Source of the DNA: Pontiella desulfatans
GTDB lineage: Bacteria > Verrucomicrobiota > Kiritimatiellia > Kiritimatiellales > Pontiellaceae
Reading direction: 5' to 3'
Assembly: GCF_900890425.1 (NCBI RefSeq)
Contig: NZ_CAAHFG010000001.1
Location: forward strand, 62,001 to 126,000
Length of the DNA: 64,000 nt
Shown: positions 34,229-43,836 of the stretch, one piece after another
Numbering within the stretch: the stretch's first letter is position 1
How the letters are laid out: each line of letters starts with the position of its first letter
Position numbers and translations under genes: made by a program
The notes under the pieces: generated by a model
Seen by the model: only the letters and a program-made list of their open reading frames with translations
Told to the model about the DNA's origin: nothing
Databases searched by the model: none

Positions 34229-35170
34229 ATGGCAGGAAAGCAACAACGACTCGGGCGCGGTATCGACGTGCTGATCAAGGACGGTTCAACCGCCAAGAAA
34301 AAGGCCACCACCAGGAAGATCCCGACCACCACCGCCGTTGCTCCGCTCCCGGATGCGGCGGGCGTGCTCGAAGTGGCGGTGGCGAAGGTCGTGGCCAGCC
34401 CGTGGCAACCGCGTACCGTGTTCGATTCCGATGCGCTCACCGAGCTCGTCGAGTCCATCAAGGTTCACGGTGTGCTCCAGCCCCTGTTGGTCCGCACGGT
34501 TGGAACCAAGTTCGAGCTGATCGCCGGCGAACGCCGCCTGCGCGCCGCCCAGGCCGCGCTGCTCACGAAGGTGCCGGTCATTGTTATCGAGGCCACCGAC
34601 GAAAAGGCGCTGGAGATCGCCCTGATTGAAAACCTGCAACGCGAAGACCTCAATCCGATCGAAGAGGCCGAAGGCTATGCCCTGTTGCAGAAAAAGTTCA
34701 ACCTCACGCAGGAAAAGGTGGCGGAGCAGGTGGGCAAGGCGCGCGCTTCCGTTGCCAACGCCCTGCGCCTGCTTGAACTGCCGGACGGCATCCGGAAGTA
34801 TGTGGCCGAGGGGTTGCTTTCCGTCGGGCATGCCAAGGTCCTCCTGTCGCTGCAAAGCGAGAAGGAAAAAGCCGTGCTGGCCCGAAAGGCGATCAAGGAT
34901 GGCCTATCGGTGCGCGCCCTGGAAAAGCTGGTGAAAAAACTCACCATGCCGCCCAAGAAGCCCCGCGCCGAAAAAACCGACCTGCCCGGCGACTATCTGC
35001 AAACGCTTACCGACGAGCTGCACCAGTTCCTGGGCACCGGCGTTCGCATCACCCCTTCCAAAACGCTCACCAATGGTCGCAAGGTGAAGGGATCGCTCGA
35101 GATCGACTACCACGACAACGACGAACTGGACCGGTTGCTGACCATCATGGGCTATTCGAGCGATCTATAG
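34229..35170 (+). CDS. parB: Chromosome-partitioning protein ParB
   Basis: A 313-residue ParB/Spo0J protein. It begins MAGKQQRLGRGIDVLI; the CTPase/N-terminal domain has SPWQPRTVFD and IAGERRLRAAQ near residues 60-115, the helix-turn-helix is near 160-190 (KVAEQVGKARASVANALRLL), and a dimerisation region ends the protein. It binds parS and loads condensin. GACGAGGAACACCT before the ATG at 34229 sets the start. No parA lies next to it, and no canonical parS site was noticed in the window. It is followed one base later by an M48 protease gene. Confidence 0.95.
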   Translation: MAGKQQRLGRGIDVLIKDGSTAKKKATTRKIPTTTAVAPLPDAAGVLEVAVAKVVASPWQPRTVFDSDALTELVESIKVHGVLQPLLVRTVGTKFELIAGERRLRAAQAALLTKVPVIVIEATDEKALEIALIENLQREDLNPIEEAEGYALLQKKFNLTQEKVAEQVGKARASVANALRLLELPDGIRKYVAEGLLSVGHAKVLLSLQSEKEKAVLARKAIKDGLSVRALEKLVKKLTMPPKKPRAEKTDLPGDYLQTLTDELHQFLGTGVRITPSKTLTNGRKVKGSLEIDYHDNDELDRLLTIMGYSSDL

Positions 35171-35171
35171 G

Positions 35172-36290
35172 ATGCCGAACCCGCCCACAGAACGCGAAAG
35201 GATGGCCAAGGAATACGATGCCATCCACAATCGGCTTTTCCTGTTGCAGATCCTGGTGCTCGGCATGCTGCTGGGCATCTACCAGTTCACCGGAGCCTCC
35301 GCCGCGCTTGCCAACGGGCTTGCATCGCGCTTCGGCGAAAACATGTGGTGGGTCTCCAACGCCGTCTATACCCTCGTCTCCGTTTTTGGTTTTGCCGCGT
35401 TCATGTCGCCGTTTGGCTTCTATAGCAGCTATGTGCTGGAGCACCACTACGAACTTTCCAACGAAACCGTCGGCGACTGGATCTTCGACTTTTTCAAGTC
35501 GTTGCTGATCGATCTCGTGATTGCCACGATCCTCTTCTCGGTCATCTATGCGCTGTTGCGCCTGATGCCCGCATGGTGGTGGCTCGCCGCCGCCGCGTTC
35601 TACATCCTCTTCGCGGTGGTCGTTTCAACCATCGCCCCGGTGATCATCATGCCGCTCTTCCACAAGTTCGAGCCGCTGGCGGAGGGCGAGCTCACCGAGG
35701 CCGTCACCAAGATGATGACCGAGGCGGGCATCAACGTCGTCGGCGTCTTCAAGTGGGGACTCGCGGAAAGGACCAGTACCGCCAACGCCGCCTTTGCCGG
35801 CTTTGGAAAAACCAGGCGCATCATCCTCGGCGACACCCTGCTCTCCGGCTATTCGCAGGAGGAAATCCTCGCCATCCTGGCCCACGAGGTCGGGCACTAT
35901 AAGAACAAGGATACCTTCCGCCTGATGGTCACCAGTGCCTTGCTGGCCTTGCTGGGCTTCTTTGTTGCCCACCACTGTTTGGTGTGGCTTGCCGCCTTCT
36001 TCGGCATTGAACATATCTACGACATTGGCGCGGCGCCGATCTTCATCTTCAGCCTGTTTGTTTTTTCGCTCGTTTCGATGCCCGTGGCCAACCTGCATTC
36101 GCGCCGCCGCGAGTTCGCGGCCGATGCCTATGCCATTAACCGGATGGGATCGCCCGATGCCCTGGTGTCGGCCTTTGAAAAGCTGGCCGACCAAAACCTC
36201 TCCAACAAGGAACCGGCCGCGTGGGTCGAGTTCCTGCTGCATAGCCATCCGTCGATGGCCCGGCGCATCGAGCGCGCCCGGCAATCCTAG
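35172..36290 (+). CDS. M48 family membrane zinc protease (STE24-like)
   Basis: A 372-residue integral-membrane metalloprotease: helices at about residues 20-42, 60-80, 108-128, 137-160, then the zinc site HEVGH (238-242), two more helices and the third-ligand segment RRREFAADAYA near 315-325. The length and several N-terminal helices match STE24/CAAX-type peptidases, which degrade or process membrane proteins. It begins one base after the parB stop, so the two are probably coupled. Confidence 0.92.
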   Translation: MPNPPTERERMAKEYDAIHNRLFLLQILVLGMLLGIYQFTGASAALANGLASRFGENMWWVSNAVYTLVSVFGFAAFMSPFGFYSSYVLEHHYELSNETVGDWIFDFFKSLLIDLVIATILFSVIYALLRLMPAWWWLAAAAFYILFAVVVSTIAPVIIMPLFHKFEPLAEGELTEAVTKMMTEAGINVVGVFKWGLAERTSTANAAFAGFGKTRRIILGDTLLSGYSQEEILAILAHEVGHYKNKDTFRLMVTSALLALLGFFVAHHCLVWLAAFFGIEHIYDIGAAPIFIFSLFVFSLVSMPVANLHSRRREFAADAYAINRMGSPDALVSAFEKLADQNLSNKEPAAWVEFLLHSHPSMARRIERARQS

Positions 36291-36304
36291 CCCAACGGAA
36301 CACC

Positions 36305-37912
36305 ATGACCGACGAATCCCATCACCATCGAACGGAGCAGGGGGGCGGCGGCTTCTTTTCGCGCGAAGCGATGGGGAGCATCCCGTGGATGGTGCTGAGC
36401 AAGCTGGTGCTCTTCTTCGTCTACTTCGGCATCAGTATCCTGACGGTCAACGCGCTCGGCAAGGAAAAGTATGGGGTCTATAGCCTGATGATGAACATCT
36501 CGGCCTACATGCTTATGCTGTGCGGGCTGGGACTGGGGGTTGCCCTCATGCGCTATGTGCCGGAGCTGGCCGCCCGTAGGAACCGCTTCGGGTTGATCCA
36601 TCTGCTCTGGAAATCCGCCACCTTGCAACTGATCGCCGTGTTGGCGCTCTCGATGGTGTTGACCTCCCTCTCCGGGCCGCTGCAGCGCCTGTTCAAAGCC
36701 GAGCACGTCGAACACTTCCACTTCTACCTCAAGCTGGCCTGCGGCCTGACCGGCCTGCTGCTGCTCAAGGATTTTGTCGGAACCGTGTTCACCTCCCTGT
36801 TCAAGACCCGGACGGTTGCCATCCTTTCCATCGCCTCCGGCATCCTCTGGTTCATCACGCTTTGGTCGTGGCTTGGGATGCGCCCGGAGGTCGGCACCGT
36901 CTTCGCCGTACAGCTCGTTTCCGTCGGGACGATCTACGCCATTGGAGCCCTCGCGCTATTCCGCTACGTGAAAAACCTCCCGTGGGAGGTGAAGGAATTC
37001 GGCATCGGGAAAAAACGGGCGCTCTCCTTTTCCGCGACGGTTATGCTCAGCTCGATCCTGCGCATGGTCATGTTCAAGTATTCCGAGATTTTTTTCCTGG
37101 CCGCCATCGCGGGCACCACCGTGGCCGGCATCTACGACCTGGGCTACACGCTGCCCTACACCGTGATCACCTTCCTTCCGCTGGCGTTCCTCCCCATCTT
37201 CACCGCGGCCTTTGCCGAGGCCTATGTGAGGGACAACAGCTGCCTCGGGGCGCTGATCAAGTCCTACTACAAGCTATTGATGATGGTGTCGCTTCCGGTG
37301 GCGGTGCTGGGCTCCTTTTTTTGCCCGGTGGCCTACCGCATCATCTACGACGGCGAAATGGACGAAGCGGGGCTGATTGCCTCCGCCTTCTGCATGGTGC
37401 TGGTTTTGCCGCTCGTCTCCATGCCGCTCTCCGCCGCCATCAAGGCCAAGGAAAAGGTGCTGAACATGGTGCCGATGCTCATCCTCCAGATCGTCGTCAA
37501 CATCTTCCTCGACTGGTTGCTGATCGTGCACTATCGGATGGGGGTCTGGGGCGGCATCCTTGCCGTGGCGGGCACCTTCGTGCTCACCATCCCGTTCCGC
37601 CTGCTGGTGGTGCGCGGCATCATTGGCGGCATCCATTTCCCGGCCGCCTTCTGCCTGCGCATCACCGCGGCGCTCGCCGCGCTGGGGTGGGGGATGCACT
37701 GGGTTGCCGAAAAGACCCGGCTCTTTGAAGTCTTCGAGAGCCGCCTCGTCAACATGGCCGTCCTGTTTGCCATTGGCGGAATCTACCTCGGACTCTTCCT
37801 GCTGGCCGTCCGCCATCTCCGGCTCATCCGCCGTTCCGACGTCCAGGACTTCCAAGCCTTGGATATCAAGAAACTCAACGCCGTTCTGGGCTTCCTTGTA
37901 AAAGGTGCGTAA
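36305..37912 (+). CDS. Polysaccharide flippase (Wzx/MATE-like, MOP superfamily)
   Basis: A 535-residue protein with about 14 membrane helices and MOP-superfamily features: an N-terminal SIPWMVLSKLVLFFVYFGIS segment, GKEKYGVYSLMMNISAYML, and repeated helical pairs with a middle cytoplasmic loop. It likely flips lipid-linked oligosaccharides for surface polysaccharide. It begins 14 bases after the protease gene. No glycosyltransferase genes are nearby, so the polysaccharide is unknown. Confidence 0.87.
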   Translation: MTDESHHHRTEQGGGGFFSREAMGSIPWMVLSKLVLFFVYFGISILTVNALGKEKYGVYSLMMNISAYMLMLCGLGLGVALMRYVPELAARRNRFGLIHLLWKSATLQLIAVLALSMVLTSLSGPLQRLFKAEHVEHFHFYLKLACGLTGLLLLKDFVGTVFTSLFKTRTVAILSIASGILWFITLWSWLGMRPEVGTVFAVQLVSVGTIYAIGALALFRYVKNLPWEVKEFGIGKKRALSFSATVMLSSILRMVMFKYSEIFFLAAIAGTTVAGIYDLGYTLPYTVITFLPLAFLPIFTAAFAEAYVRDNSCLGALIKSYYKLLMMVSLPVAVLGSFFCPVAYRIIYDGEMDEAGLIASAFCMVLVLPLVSMPLSAAIKAKEKVLNMVPMLILQIVVNIFLDWLLIVHYRMGVWGGILAVAGTFVLTIPFRLLVVRGIIGGIHFPAAFCLRITAALAALGWGMHWVAEKTRLFEVFESRLVNMAVLFAIGGIYLGLFLLAVRHLRLIRRSDVQDFQALDIKKLNAVLGFLVKGA

Positions 37913-37939
37913 GGGAAGAAGTCTGTTGTCCCGCCTTGA

Positions 37940-39754
37940 TTACCCCAGTTTCTGGACCAGGTTGTTCTTCATCCGCTCTTCATACGACTTTTTCTTCGGC
38001 GCCAGCGCGCGGACGGTGGGCATCAGCTCCTTGCCTTCGTCGCCGAGCCAATCGACCATGTTGAGCACGGTCAGCGTCGCGTAGGATTCCTGCTTGAGCA
38101 GCTCATCCAGGCAGGCGAATCCCTGTTTCTTGCTGCCGCCTTTAATCAGCAGCCACGCGGCCATGGCGCGCACTTCGTGCGACTCGTCCCGCAATGCCCC
38201 CGACGCCGGCTTGGACTCGTTCAACAGGAAGAAGCCCACCATGCCCCAATAGCGGATGCCGGCATCCGGGCTTGCCAGCAGTTGTTCCAAGGCGGGGAGG
38301 TTTTCCTTCTTCTCTTCCAGTGCCAGGTCGGCGGCGTCGAGCAGGGCGGATAGGTTGTAGAGCTTTGGATCGCGCACCATGTCGTGGATCGTCAGGTTGT
38401 GGTCGGCGGCGCGCTTCACCATCTCCGATTCCGGCAACAGGCCGGAGTCGTGGATTTCGAGCTGCTGTTTCCGCAGGTTCTTGCGCATGCGGTTGACCAC
38501 CTGCTGGTACTCGGGGTTATCGACCAGATTGTTGATGTCGTCCGGATCCTTCTGCATGTCGTAGAGCTCTTCCGTCCAATCCTTGGGCTTGAAGAAGCGC
38601 GCCTGCACCTCGCTGGCCTTGCCGGATTGCACATGGGCTTCCCAGGCCTGCGTCGCCTTCATTTTCCAGAGATAGTCCAAGTGCTGCACCCACGGCACGT
38701 AGGGCATGTAGTTGCGGATGTAGAGGAACCGTTTGTCGCAAACGGCCCGTGCATTTTCAAGGCGTTCGTCCATGCGGCCGCGGAAGGCGAAATGGAACTC
38801 CTTCTCCGGTTCGGTGCCGGGGCCCAGGAACACGGTTCCCTGCATGTGGCCCGGCACTTCCGAGCCCGTCAGGCTCAGCCACGTCTTCGGCATGTCGACG
38901 AAGCTGACCAGTCGGTCGATCTTGCTGCCCGGTTGCGCGGCCGGCCGGAGATGCTTGTAGCGCTCCGGAATGCGAACGATCAACGGGCAGTGGATCCCGC
39001 TCTGGAAAATATAGCGCTTGCTGCGCGGCAGTACGCCGCCGTGGTCGGAGTTGTGGATGACGATCGTGTTTTCCGCCAGCCCCAGCGCCTCGAGCTTTTT
39101 GAGCGATGCGCCGATCTCGCCATCCATCCGCTTCATGGCATCGTGGTATTTCGCATAGTTCTTGCGGACATCGGGGAGATCGGGGTGGTAGGCGCGCAAC
39201 CGGGTGTTGGCCGGGTCGTGGAGGGTGTTTTCCACATCGCCCTGCGCCCTGCTTTCATGCGAGGTGGTGGAGTTGACGATCTGGAAGAAGGGCTGGTTTT
39301 TCTTCAGCTCGTCCCACTTCACCTTTCCGGGGTTGTCCCATGCCGATTTGTCATCGCGCCCGCCAATGTTGTAGTCGGTCTTGGTGCTGTTGCCGACATA
39401 GTAGCCGTTGGCCTTGAGATAATCGGGATAATACTTAATGCGGTCGTGCGGAATCTCGTTGCGGCTGCGCATCGGGAAGGTGCCGTTCGAGATCGACAGC
39501 ATGCCGGTAATCCACGTGCTGCGGCTCGGCGCGCATACCGGCGCGTTCGCATAGGCATGCATATATTGGAAACCCTCTGCCGCCAGCTGGTCAATGTTCG
39601 GTGTGTCGGCGTGCGGGTTGCCATAGCAACCCACCCAGTCAATATTGTTGTCCTCGCACGTCAGCCAAAGGATATTTGGCCGTTCTTGGGGTTTTGCCGC
39701 CGCTGGTAAGGTTGAAGCGAGTGTCGCTGTATAGATGAATACGCGTCTTTTCAT
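37940..39754 (-). CDS. Secreted sulfatase (S1 family, formylglycine type)
   Basis: A 604-residue exported enzyme: signal peptide up to about residue 20, then RPNILWLTCEDNN (metal ligands Asp35 region), the formylglycine motif Cys74-Ala-Pro-Ser-Arg78 in VCAPSRSTWITG, and HNSDHGGVLPRSK near 235 with the C-terminal metal residues. A HEAT-like helical tail covers about residues 490-600. Activation needs a formylglycine-generating enzyme or anSME, not in this window. It hydrolyses sulfate esters, probably of polysaccharide. No adjacent glycosidase; subfamily not decidable here. Confidence 0.94.
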   Translation of the reverse strand: MKRRVFIYTATLASTLPAAAKPQERPNILWLTCEDNNIDWVGCYGNPHADTPNIDQLAAEGFQYMHAYANAPVCAPSRSTWITGMLSISNGTFPMRSRNEIPHDRIKYYPDYLKANGYYVGNSTKTDYNIGGRDDKSAWDNPGKVKWDELKKNQPFFQIVNSTTSHESRAQGDVENTLHDPANTRLRAYHPDLPDVRKNYAKYHDAMKRMDGEIGASLKKLEALGLAENTIVIHNSDHGGVLPRSKRYIFQSGIHCPLIVRIPERYKHLRPAAQPGSKIDRLVSFVDMPKTWLSLTGSEVPGHMQGTVFLGPGTEPEKEFHFAFRGRMDERLENARAVCDKRFLYIRNYMPYVPWVQHLDYLWKMKATQAWEAHVQSGKASEVQARFFKPKDWTEELYDMQKDPDDINNLVDNPEYQQVVNRMRKNLRKQQLEIHDSGLLPESEMVKRAADHNLTIHDMVRDPKLYNLSALLDAADLALEEKKENLPALEQLLASPDAGIRYWGMVGFFLLNESKPASGALRDESHEVRAMAAWLLIKGGSKKQGFACLDELLKQESYATLTVLNMVDWLGDEGKELMPTVRALAPKKKSYEERMKNNLVQKLG

Positions 39755-39778
39755 TTTTTACCCCTTGGTTAGATACAT

Positions 39779-39816
39779 AAAAAACGCACCCCGGCCTATT
39801 TTATGGACGGGGTGCG
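39779..39816 (-). terminator. Rho-independent terminator of the ABM-lipoprotein gene
   Basis: On the minus strand the arms CGCACCCC (complement of 39809-39816) and GGGGTGCG (complement of 39785-39792) form an 8-bp stem, followed by a run of six T (complement of 39779-39784). It lies just downstream of the gene ending at 39836 and before the sulfatase start. Confidence 0.8.
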
Positions 39817-39835
39817 CATGCTTCGGGGAGAAGGT

Positions 39836-40378
39836 TTAGGTATCTTGCAGTACGCGCAGTTCCACACCTTCGGTCATGCCCTCCGTGTCCTGGCGGTATT
39901 GATCCATGTGCGGCGCCTCGAGGTGGGCTTGCAACGCTTCAAGGGATTCCCATTTTTCAATCACCGTTAGGATGGTTTCATCCCTTTGCTGGATGCCGAT
40001 GCCGCTGTCGGTGTCCGTGGTCAGCGTGTACTGGATGCACCCATCCTCCGCCAGTACGTTCGGCACATTGGCGTTGAAGATCTTGATCAGCTCTTCGCGG
40101 TGTTCGGGCTTCACTTTAATGAACGCAATTACATGAACCATATCTTTGCTGCTCCCTTTTCGTTTTTTGTTTATGGAATCCTTGCTTCGTTCAAGAATCT
40201 TGGTTTTCAGCCGTTGGTATTCGGCATCGCCAATGATCTTTTTCTCATGGGCTTCGTGCAGGTCGAGGAGTTCGCGCCCCGCATTGCCACGCTCGGTGGC
40301 TGTAAATTTGGTAATGGTGCATCCGGACAGCAGCACCGCCGCGCAAACGACCATTGCAATGTTCGCTATTGTTTTCAT
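39836..40378 (-). CDS. Lipoprotein with SHOCT-like linker fused to ABM (YgiN-type) monooxygenase domain
   Basis: A 180-residue protein in three parts: a lipoprotein signal (lipobox LLSGC, Cys20), a SHOCT-like helical segment at about 36-64 (ELLDLHEAHEKKIIGDAEYQ), and a C-terminal antibiotic-biosynthesis-monooxygenase domain from Met80 (VHVIAFIKVKPEHREELIKI; CIQYTLTTD; ILTVIEKWESLEALQAHLEA). ABM domains are small dimeric ferredoxin-like oxygenases, usually cytoplasmic. An internal start at Met80 with GGGAG about 12 bases upstream could give a free ABM protein, so there may be two products. Confidence 0.78.
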   Translation of the reverse strand: MKTIANIAMVVCAAVLLSGCTITKFTATERGNAGRELLDLHEAHEKKIIGDAEYQRLKTKILERSKDSINKKRKGSSKDMVHVIAFIKVKPEHREELIKIFNANVPNVLAEDGCIQYTLTTDTDSGIGIQQRDETILTVIEKWESLEALQAHLEAPHMDQYRQDTEGMTEGVELRVLQDT

Positions 40379-40464
40379 GGAGTTCCTTTCGTCTGAGAGA
40401 TGAGGTGCGATGATTTTCCTTTTTCAGAGGAATGGCAAATTATTCTGCCTTAAAATCATTCTGC

Positions 40465-41871
40465 CTATCGCCGCCGCCGCTTCTGCTCCTCCGGCGCCAT
40501 CTTTACCAGCTTCGGATCGAAGCGGGCAATGACCTCGACGAGGTCGGTTTGGGCGGCCATCACTTCGTGGATATCCTTATAGCCCATCGGTACCTCGTCG
40601 AGTCCGGCGGAGATCAGCACCACGTCGTTTTCGGCCAAAAACGTTTTGGCCTGGCTCCACGTGCAACTGTTTTTGGTGGCCGTGCGGCTCATCGCGCGCC
40701 CCGCGCCGTGCGAGGCGGAATTCATCGATGCCGCATTGCCCTTGCCGCGCACCACGAAGCCGGGGGTCGCCATCGAGCCGGGAATGATGCCGAGCGTATC
40801 CTGCGTCGCGGGGGTCGCCCCCTTGCGGTGGACGACCACCTCCTGGCCAAAGTGTTTTTCCTTCCAGGCAAAGTTATGGTGGTTTTCCACATCGGCCAAC
40901 ACCTGCGCGCCGAGGATTTTGGCGATCGATTGGTGGATCAGTTCGTGGTTGGCGGCGGCATATTCGCCCATCAGCTGCATCGCGTGCCAATATTCCTGGC
41001 CATAGGCCGAATCCAGCTCTAGCCACGCCAGGTGCTTCAACTGTTTCGGTAGTTCCGGATGCAGCTCCATCGCCAGCCGGCTGTAGTGCTTCGCCACCTC
41101 GCCGCCCGTGCCGCGGCTCCCGCTATGCGACAGCAGCGCCACATAGGTTCCGGCCTCCAGCCCCAGTTCCGGCTCTTCGAGCGTTAGCGTGCCGAACTCC
41201 ACGAAATGGTTGCCCGACCCGCTCGAACCGAGCTGAAACCAAGCCTTGTCTTTGTTTTTGTTCGTCACCGGACTCACCGACCAGTCGGCATCCATCACGC
41301 CGTGCTCGTGGCGTTTCGAAAAACCCGCGCCGACACCGAACTCCGTCTCGCGTTCCAGCGCATTGCGCAACCGCCCTTCCTCGCCGCGAATGTGCGACAC
41401 CGGCAGATCCATCACCGTCATCTTCATGCGGCAGGCAATATCCATTCCGACCGCGTACGGGATCACGCAATCCTGCGTGGCCAGCACCCCGCCGATCGGC
41501 AGGCCATACCCCATGTGGGCGTCCGGCATCAGCGCACCCGCAACCGAGACCGGAAGATCGGTGGCATTGTTCATTTGCTCGATGGCGCTCGCGTCCAGCC
41601 CTTCGCCCCAAACCTGGTAGGGCGCGCGCGATTCGCGCGGCTCGAACACCTCTGCGGGACGGGCAGATGGATTATCCGTCAGTGCTTTCGACAGTTCGCC
41701 AAAAACCTCATCCTCAGCAAAGTCGGCAGGCGATTCCAGCACCGCCTTCACCTGCTCCAGCAGCTCGCGCTTCTTAACGCCCTTCGCCGCCGCCTTCCGC
41801 GCCGCGCCAATCGCTTCCTTCAGCGCCGGACCCTGCGGCACACCCAGCTTAATCATGTCCTTCGGTTTCAT
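40465..41871 (-). CDS. rtcB: RNA-splicing ligase RtcB
   Basis: A 468-residue GTP-dependent 3'-phosphate RNA ligase. Visible motifs: metal Cys in VGMDIACRMKM, GSSGSGNHFVEFG (residues about 218-230), LLSHSGSRGTG, the long ENHHNFAWKE segment, and the guanylylation-site histidine in SASHGAGRAMSR near residue 390. It joins RNA 2',3'-cyclic phosphate and 5'-OH ends. The N-terminal about 75 residues are an added helical region. The ATG at 41871 is chosen because it gives MKPKDMIKLG and lies close to the family start. Codes alone on this strand; thpR at 31077 acts on related RNA ends. Confidence 0.94.
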   Translation of the reverse strand: MKPKDMIKLGVPQGPALKEAIGAARKAAAKGVKKRELLEQVKAVLESPADFAEDEVFGELSKALTDNPSARPAEVFEPRESRAPYQVWGEGLDASAIEQMNNATDLPVSVAGALMPDAHMGYGLPIGGVLATQDCVIPYAVGMDIACRMKMTVMDLPVSHIRGEEGRLRNALERETEFGVGAGFSKRHEHGVMDADWSVSPVTNKNKDKAWFQLGSSGSGNHFVEFGTLTLEEPELGLEAGTYVALLSHSGSRGTGGEVAKHYSRLAMELHPELPKQLKHLAWLELDSAYGQEYWHAMQLMGEYAAANHELIHQSIAKILGAQVLADVENHHNFAWKEKHFGQEVVVHRKGATPATQDTLGIIPGSMATPGFVVRGKGNAASMNSASHGAGRAMSRTATKNSCTWSQAKTFLAENDVVLISAGLDEVPMGYKDIHEVMAAQTDLVEVIARFDPKLVKMAPEEQKRRRR

Positions 41872-42277
41872 GGAAACGATTAAAGCGCAAGTTGGATGGC
41901 GGTGCAATGGCGTGGAAAGGTTTGTAATCCCGCCTTTAGTCCCCCACCAGCTGCGCTGGATTTTTCATGCATTAGACTTCCCCTCTGAATTGGAGTTGAG
42001 CAACGAATGAATGGAAAGCAACGAATTTGCGGTGGGACGGATTCGTTGGTTGCCGCTTCGCTGCCGTCGCTCCGCGCCAGCCCCACTTCGTGTTCCATTC
42101 ATTCGTTGCTGGATTCACGCTGTGCCAAAGTCTCGTTTGTAATGAAGTCTCAAACAAGGCGGAATCGTGGCGCAGGCTTTCCAGCCTGCGTAGTCGCGGG
42201 AAGGGCAGGCTGGAAAGCCCGCCCCACATGCTCGTGTCGGCTGCGCGGCCTTTCGGGGAAAGAGCCGTGCACTACCT
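41872..42277. repeat. Gene-free 406 bases containing two palindromic repeat units
   Basis: A CAACGAATGAATGGAA arm (42001-42016) has a perfect 16-base inverted partner at 42093-42108. A second hairpin has arms 42167-42189 and 42205-42227, matching at 21 of 23 positions. The rest has no coding character. The element lies between rtcB and the LOG gene, both on the minus strand. Confidence 0.75.
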
Positions 42278-43003
42278 TTACGCATAGTAGTCGGTGATCA
42301 CCTTCCATGCATCCTCCGCCTTGTCGCAGAAGGTGATGATGTCGAGATCGTTGGGGCTGATGAGGCCGCACTCGGCGAGGTATTCCCAGTTGATGAGCTT
42401 TTTCCAGTGCCCGGCATCGAAGAGGATGACGGGCATGGGATTGATCTTTTTGGTCTGGATCAGGGTCAGCGCCTCGAACAGCTCGTCGAAGGTGCCGAAC
42501 CCGCCCGGGAAAATGACGACGGCCTTGGCGCGCTGCAGGAAGTGCATCTTGCGCATGTGGAAATAGTGGAACTCAAAGTTGAGCTCGGGCGTTACGTAGG
42601 GATTGGCCTCCTGCTCGAACGGCAACTGGATGTTGAGCGAGATCGACTTGCAGCCGGCCTCGTTGGCCCCCCGGTTGCCCGCTTCCATGATGCCGCCGCC
42701 CCCGCCGGTGACGACCACATATTCGCATTCGTGGTTGGTCTGGCAAGTGGTGCTGACGATGGCCGCGAATTTTCGCGCCTCCTCGTAATAGGGTACCAGT
42801 TCGGCCAGCTTCGGGTTTTTGCAGTCGGCCGCGGTTTCGGGCGAGGGGATGCGTGCGCTGCCGAACAGGACGATGGTGGACTTCACGCCCTCCTCCTGCA
42901 TCGTTACTTCCGGATGCAGGTATTCGAGCTGCAGCCGCACCGGGCGGCAGTAGGCACTGTTTAAGAAAGAAATGTTTTCATAGGCTTTGGGGGGGCTGAT
43001 CAT
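42278..43003 (-). CDS. LOG-family protein (TIGR00730-type)
   Basis: A 241-residue Rossmann-like protein with YVVVTGGGGGIMEAGNRGA near residues 94-112 and the LOG motif PGGFGTFDE near 164-172. LOG relatives are cytokinin-activating phosphoribohydrolases or nucleotide-monophosphate glycosidases. The N-terminal 40 residues are extra relative to short LOGs. Substrate in this bacterium is unknown. Confidence 0.9.
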   Translation of the reverse strand: MISPPKAYENISFLNSAYCRPVRLQLEYLHPEVTMQEEGVKSTIVLFGSARIPSPETAADCKNPKLAELVPYYEEARKFAAIVSTTCQTNHECEYVVVTGGGGGIMEAGNRGANEAGCKSISLNIQLPFEQEANPYVTPELNFEFHYFHMRKMHFLQRAKAVVIFPGGFGTFDELFEALTLIQTKKINPMPVILFDAGHWKKLINWEYLAECGLISPNDLDIITFCDKAEDAWKVITDYYA

Positions 43004-43270
43004 GTTGCAACTCCTTCATGTTTCTCCCACCAAGTTAGCATGCAGTATAGAATGGGTCAGGTTCAAAATGCCGTGCGTCTCATCGGGCAGGGGCTTTAGC
43101 TTCATTACTTGCTAGGTGGAATAAAGAATGTGTTTTCAAGATGTCTTCAATAAATAATGGCTTGTATCTGGTATGGATACTGCTAATTGTTATGTATGTA
43201 TAGGAATTGATAAAATACTTGGGTGGAGTTGTTGTAGGCTACTACCCAGCCAAAAAAGGAACGGTAACAA

Positions 43271-43768
43271 ATGAAAATAGAATGGTGTAGAGTAGCAGGT
43301 CGTACAGTTTCATTAATGACAGCCATATCCTTGATCATGACCATAACAGGGTGTGGTGACGACGATAGCTCAGGCAATAATGGAGAGGTGTCGCTTGAAC
43401 TAAGAACTGGAGAAATTGTCGCATCGATAGGTACGGTTTCAAGTGGAAATCTTACGGTATATGGCACTTCCCCTACCGGCGGGCCATTTAATTTTTCGGT
43501 AGACATTTCCTCCGCAACCGGGGACAGCCTTCCTCAATTTGTCCAATGCAATAGCCAGACCCCAAACAGCTGGGTTTCCAATACTTCTACTGCCGAGGGA
43601 GGTCTTAACTCCCTGAATGAAGGAAGCAGTATCACTATTGAGTTTTACTCGGGATCATCTACAGCGGCTGGGGCAACAATTTCAGGCAGGATCACGGGGA
43701 AACTCTATTCAGTAGATGGTTCATACGGTCGCCAGTACGATTTTACGTTCAATGTAACCGCTCAATAA
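43271..43768 (+). CDS. Small lipoprotein of unknown function
   Basis: A 165-residue predicted lipoprotein (signal with lipobox TITGC, Cys28; then GDDDSSGNN, an acidic serine-rich linker). The mature part is Ser/Thr/Gly-rich with predicted beta character and ends ISGRITGKLYSVDGSYG then DFTFNV. No family recognised. The coding sequence is visibly more AT-rich than the neighbours. It is first of three small lipoprotein genes in the 43-45 kb island. Confidence 0.65.
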   Translation: MKIEWCRVAGRTVSLMTAISLIMTITGCGDDDSSGNNGEVSLELRTGEIVASIGTVSSGNLTVYGTSPTGGPFNFSVDISSATGDSLPQFVQCNSQTPNSWVSNTSTAEGGLNSLNEGSSITIEFYSGSSTAAGATISGRITGKLYSVDGSYGRQYDFTFNVTAQ

Positions 43769-43836
43769 CCCGAGCAATGCGAGGTGGGGTTCTTTGTATG
43801 TTGAATTGAATCCAGTCTCAACCCAAGGTTTAGGCA

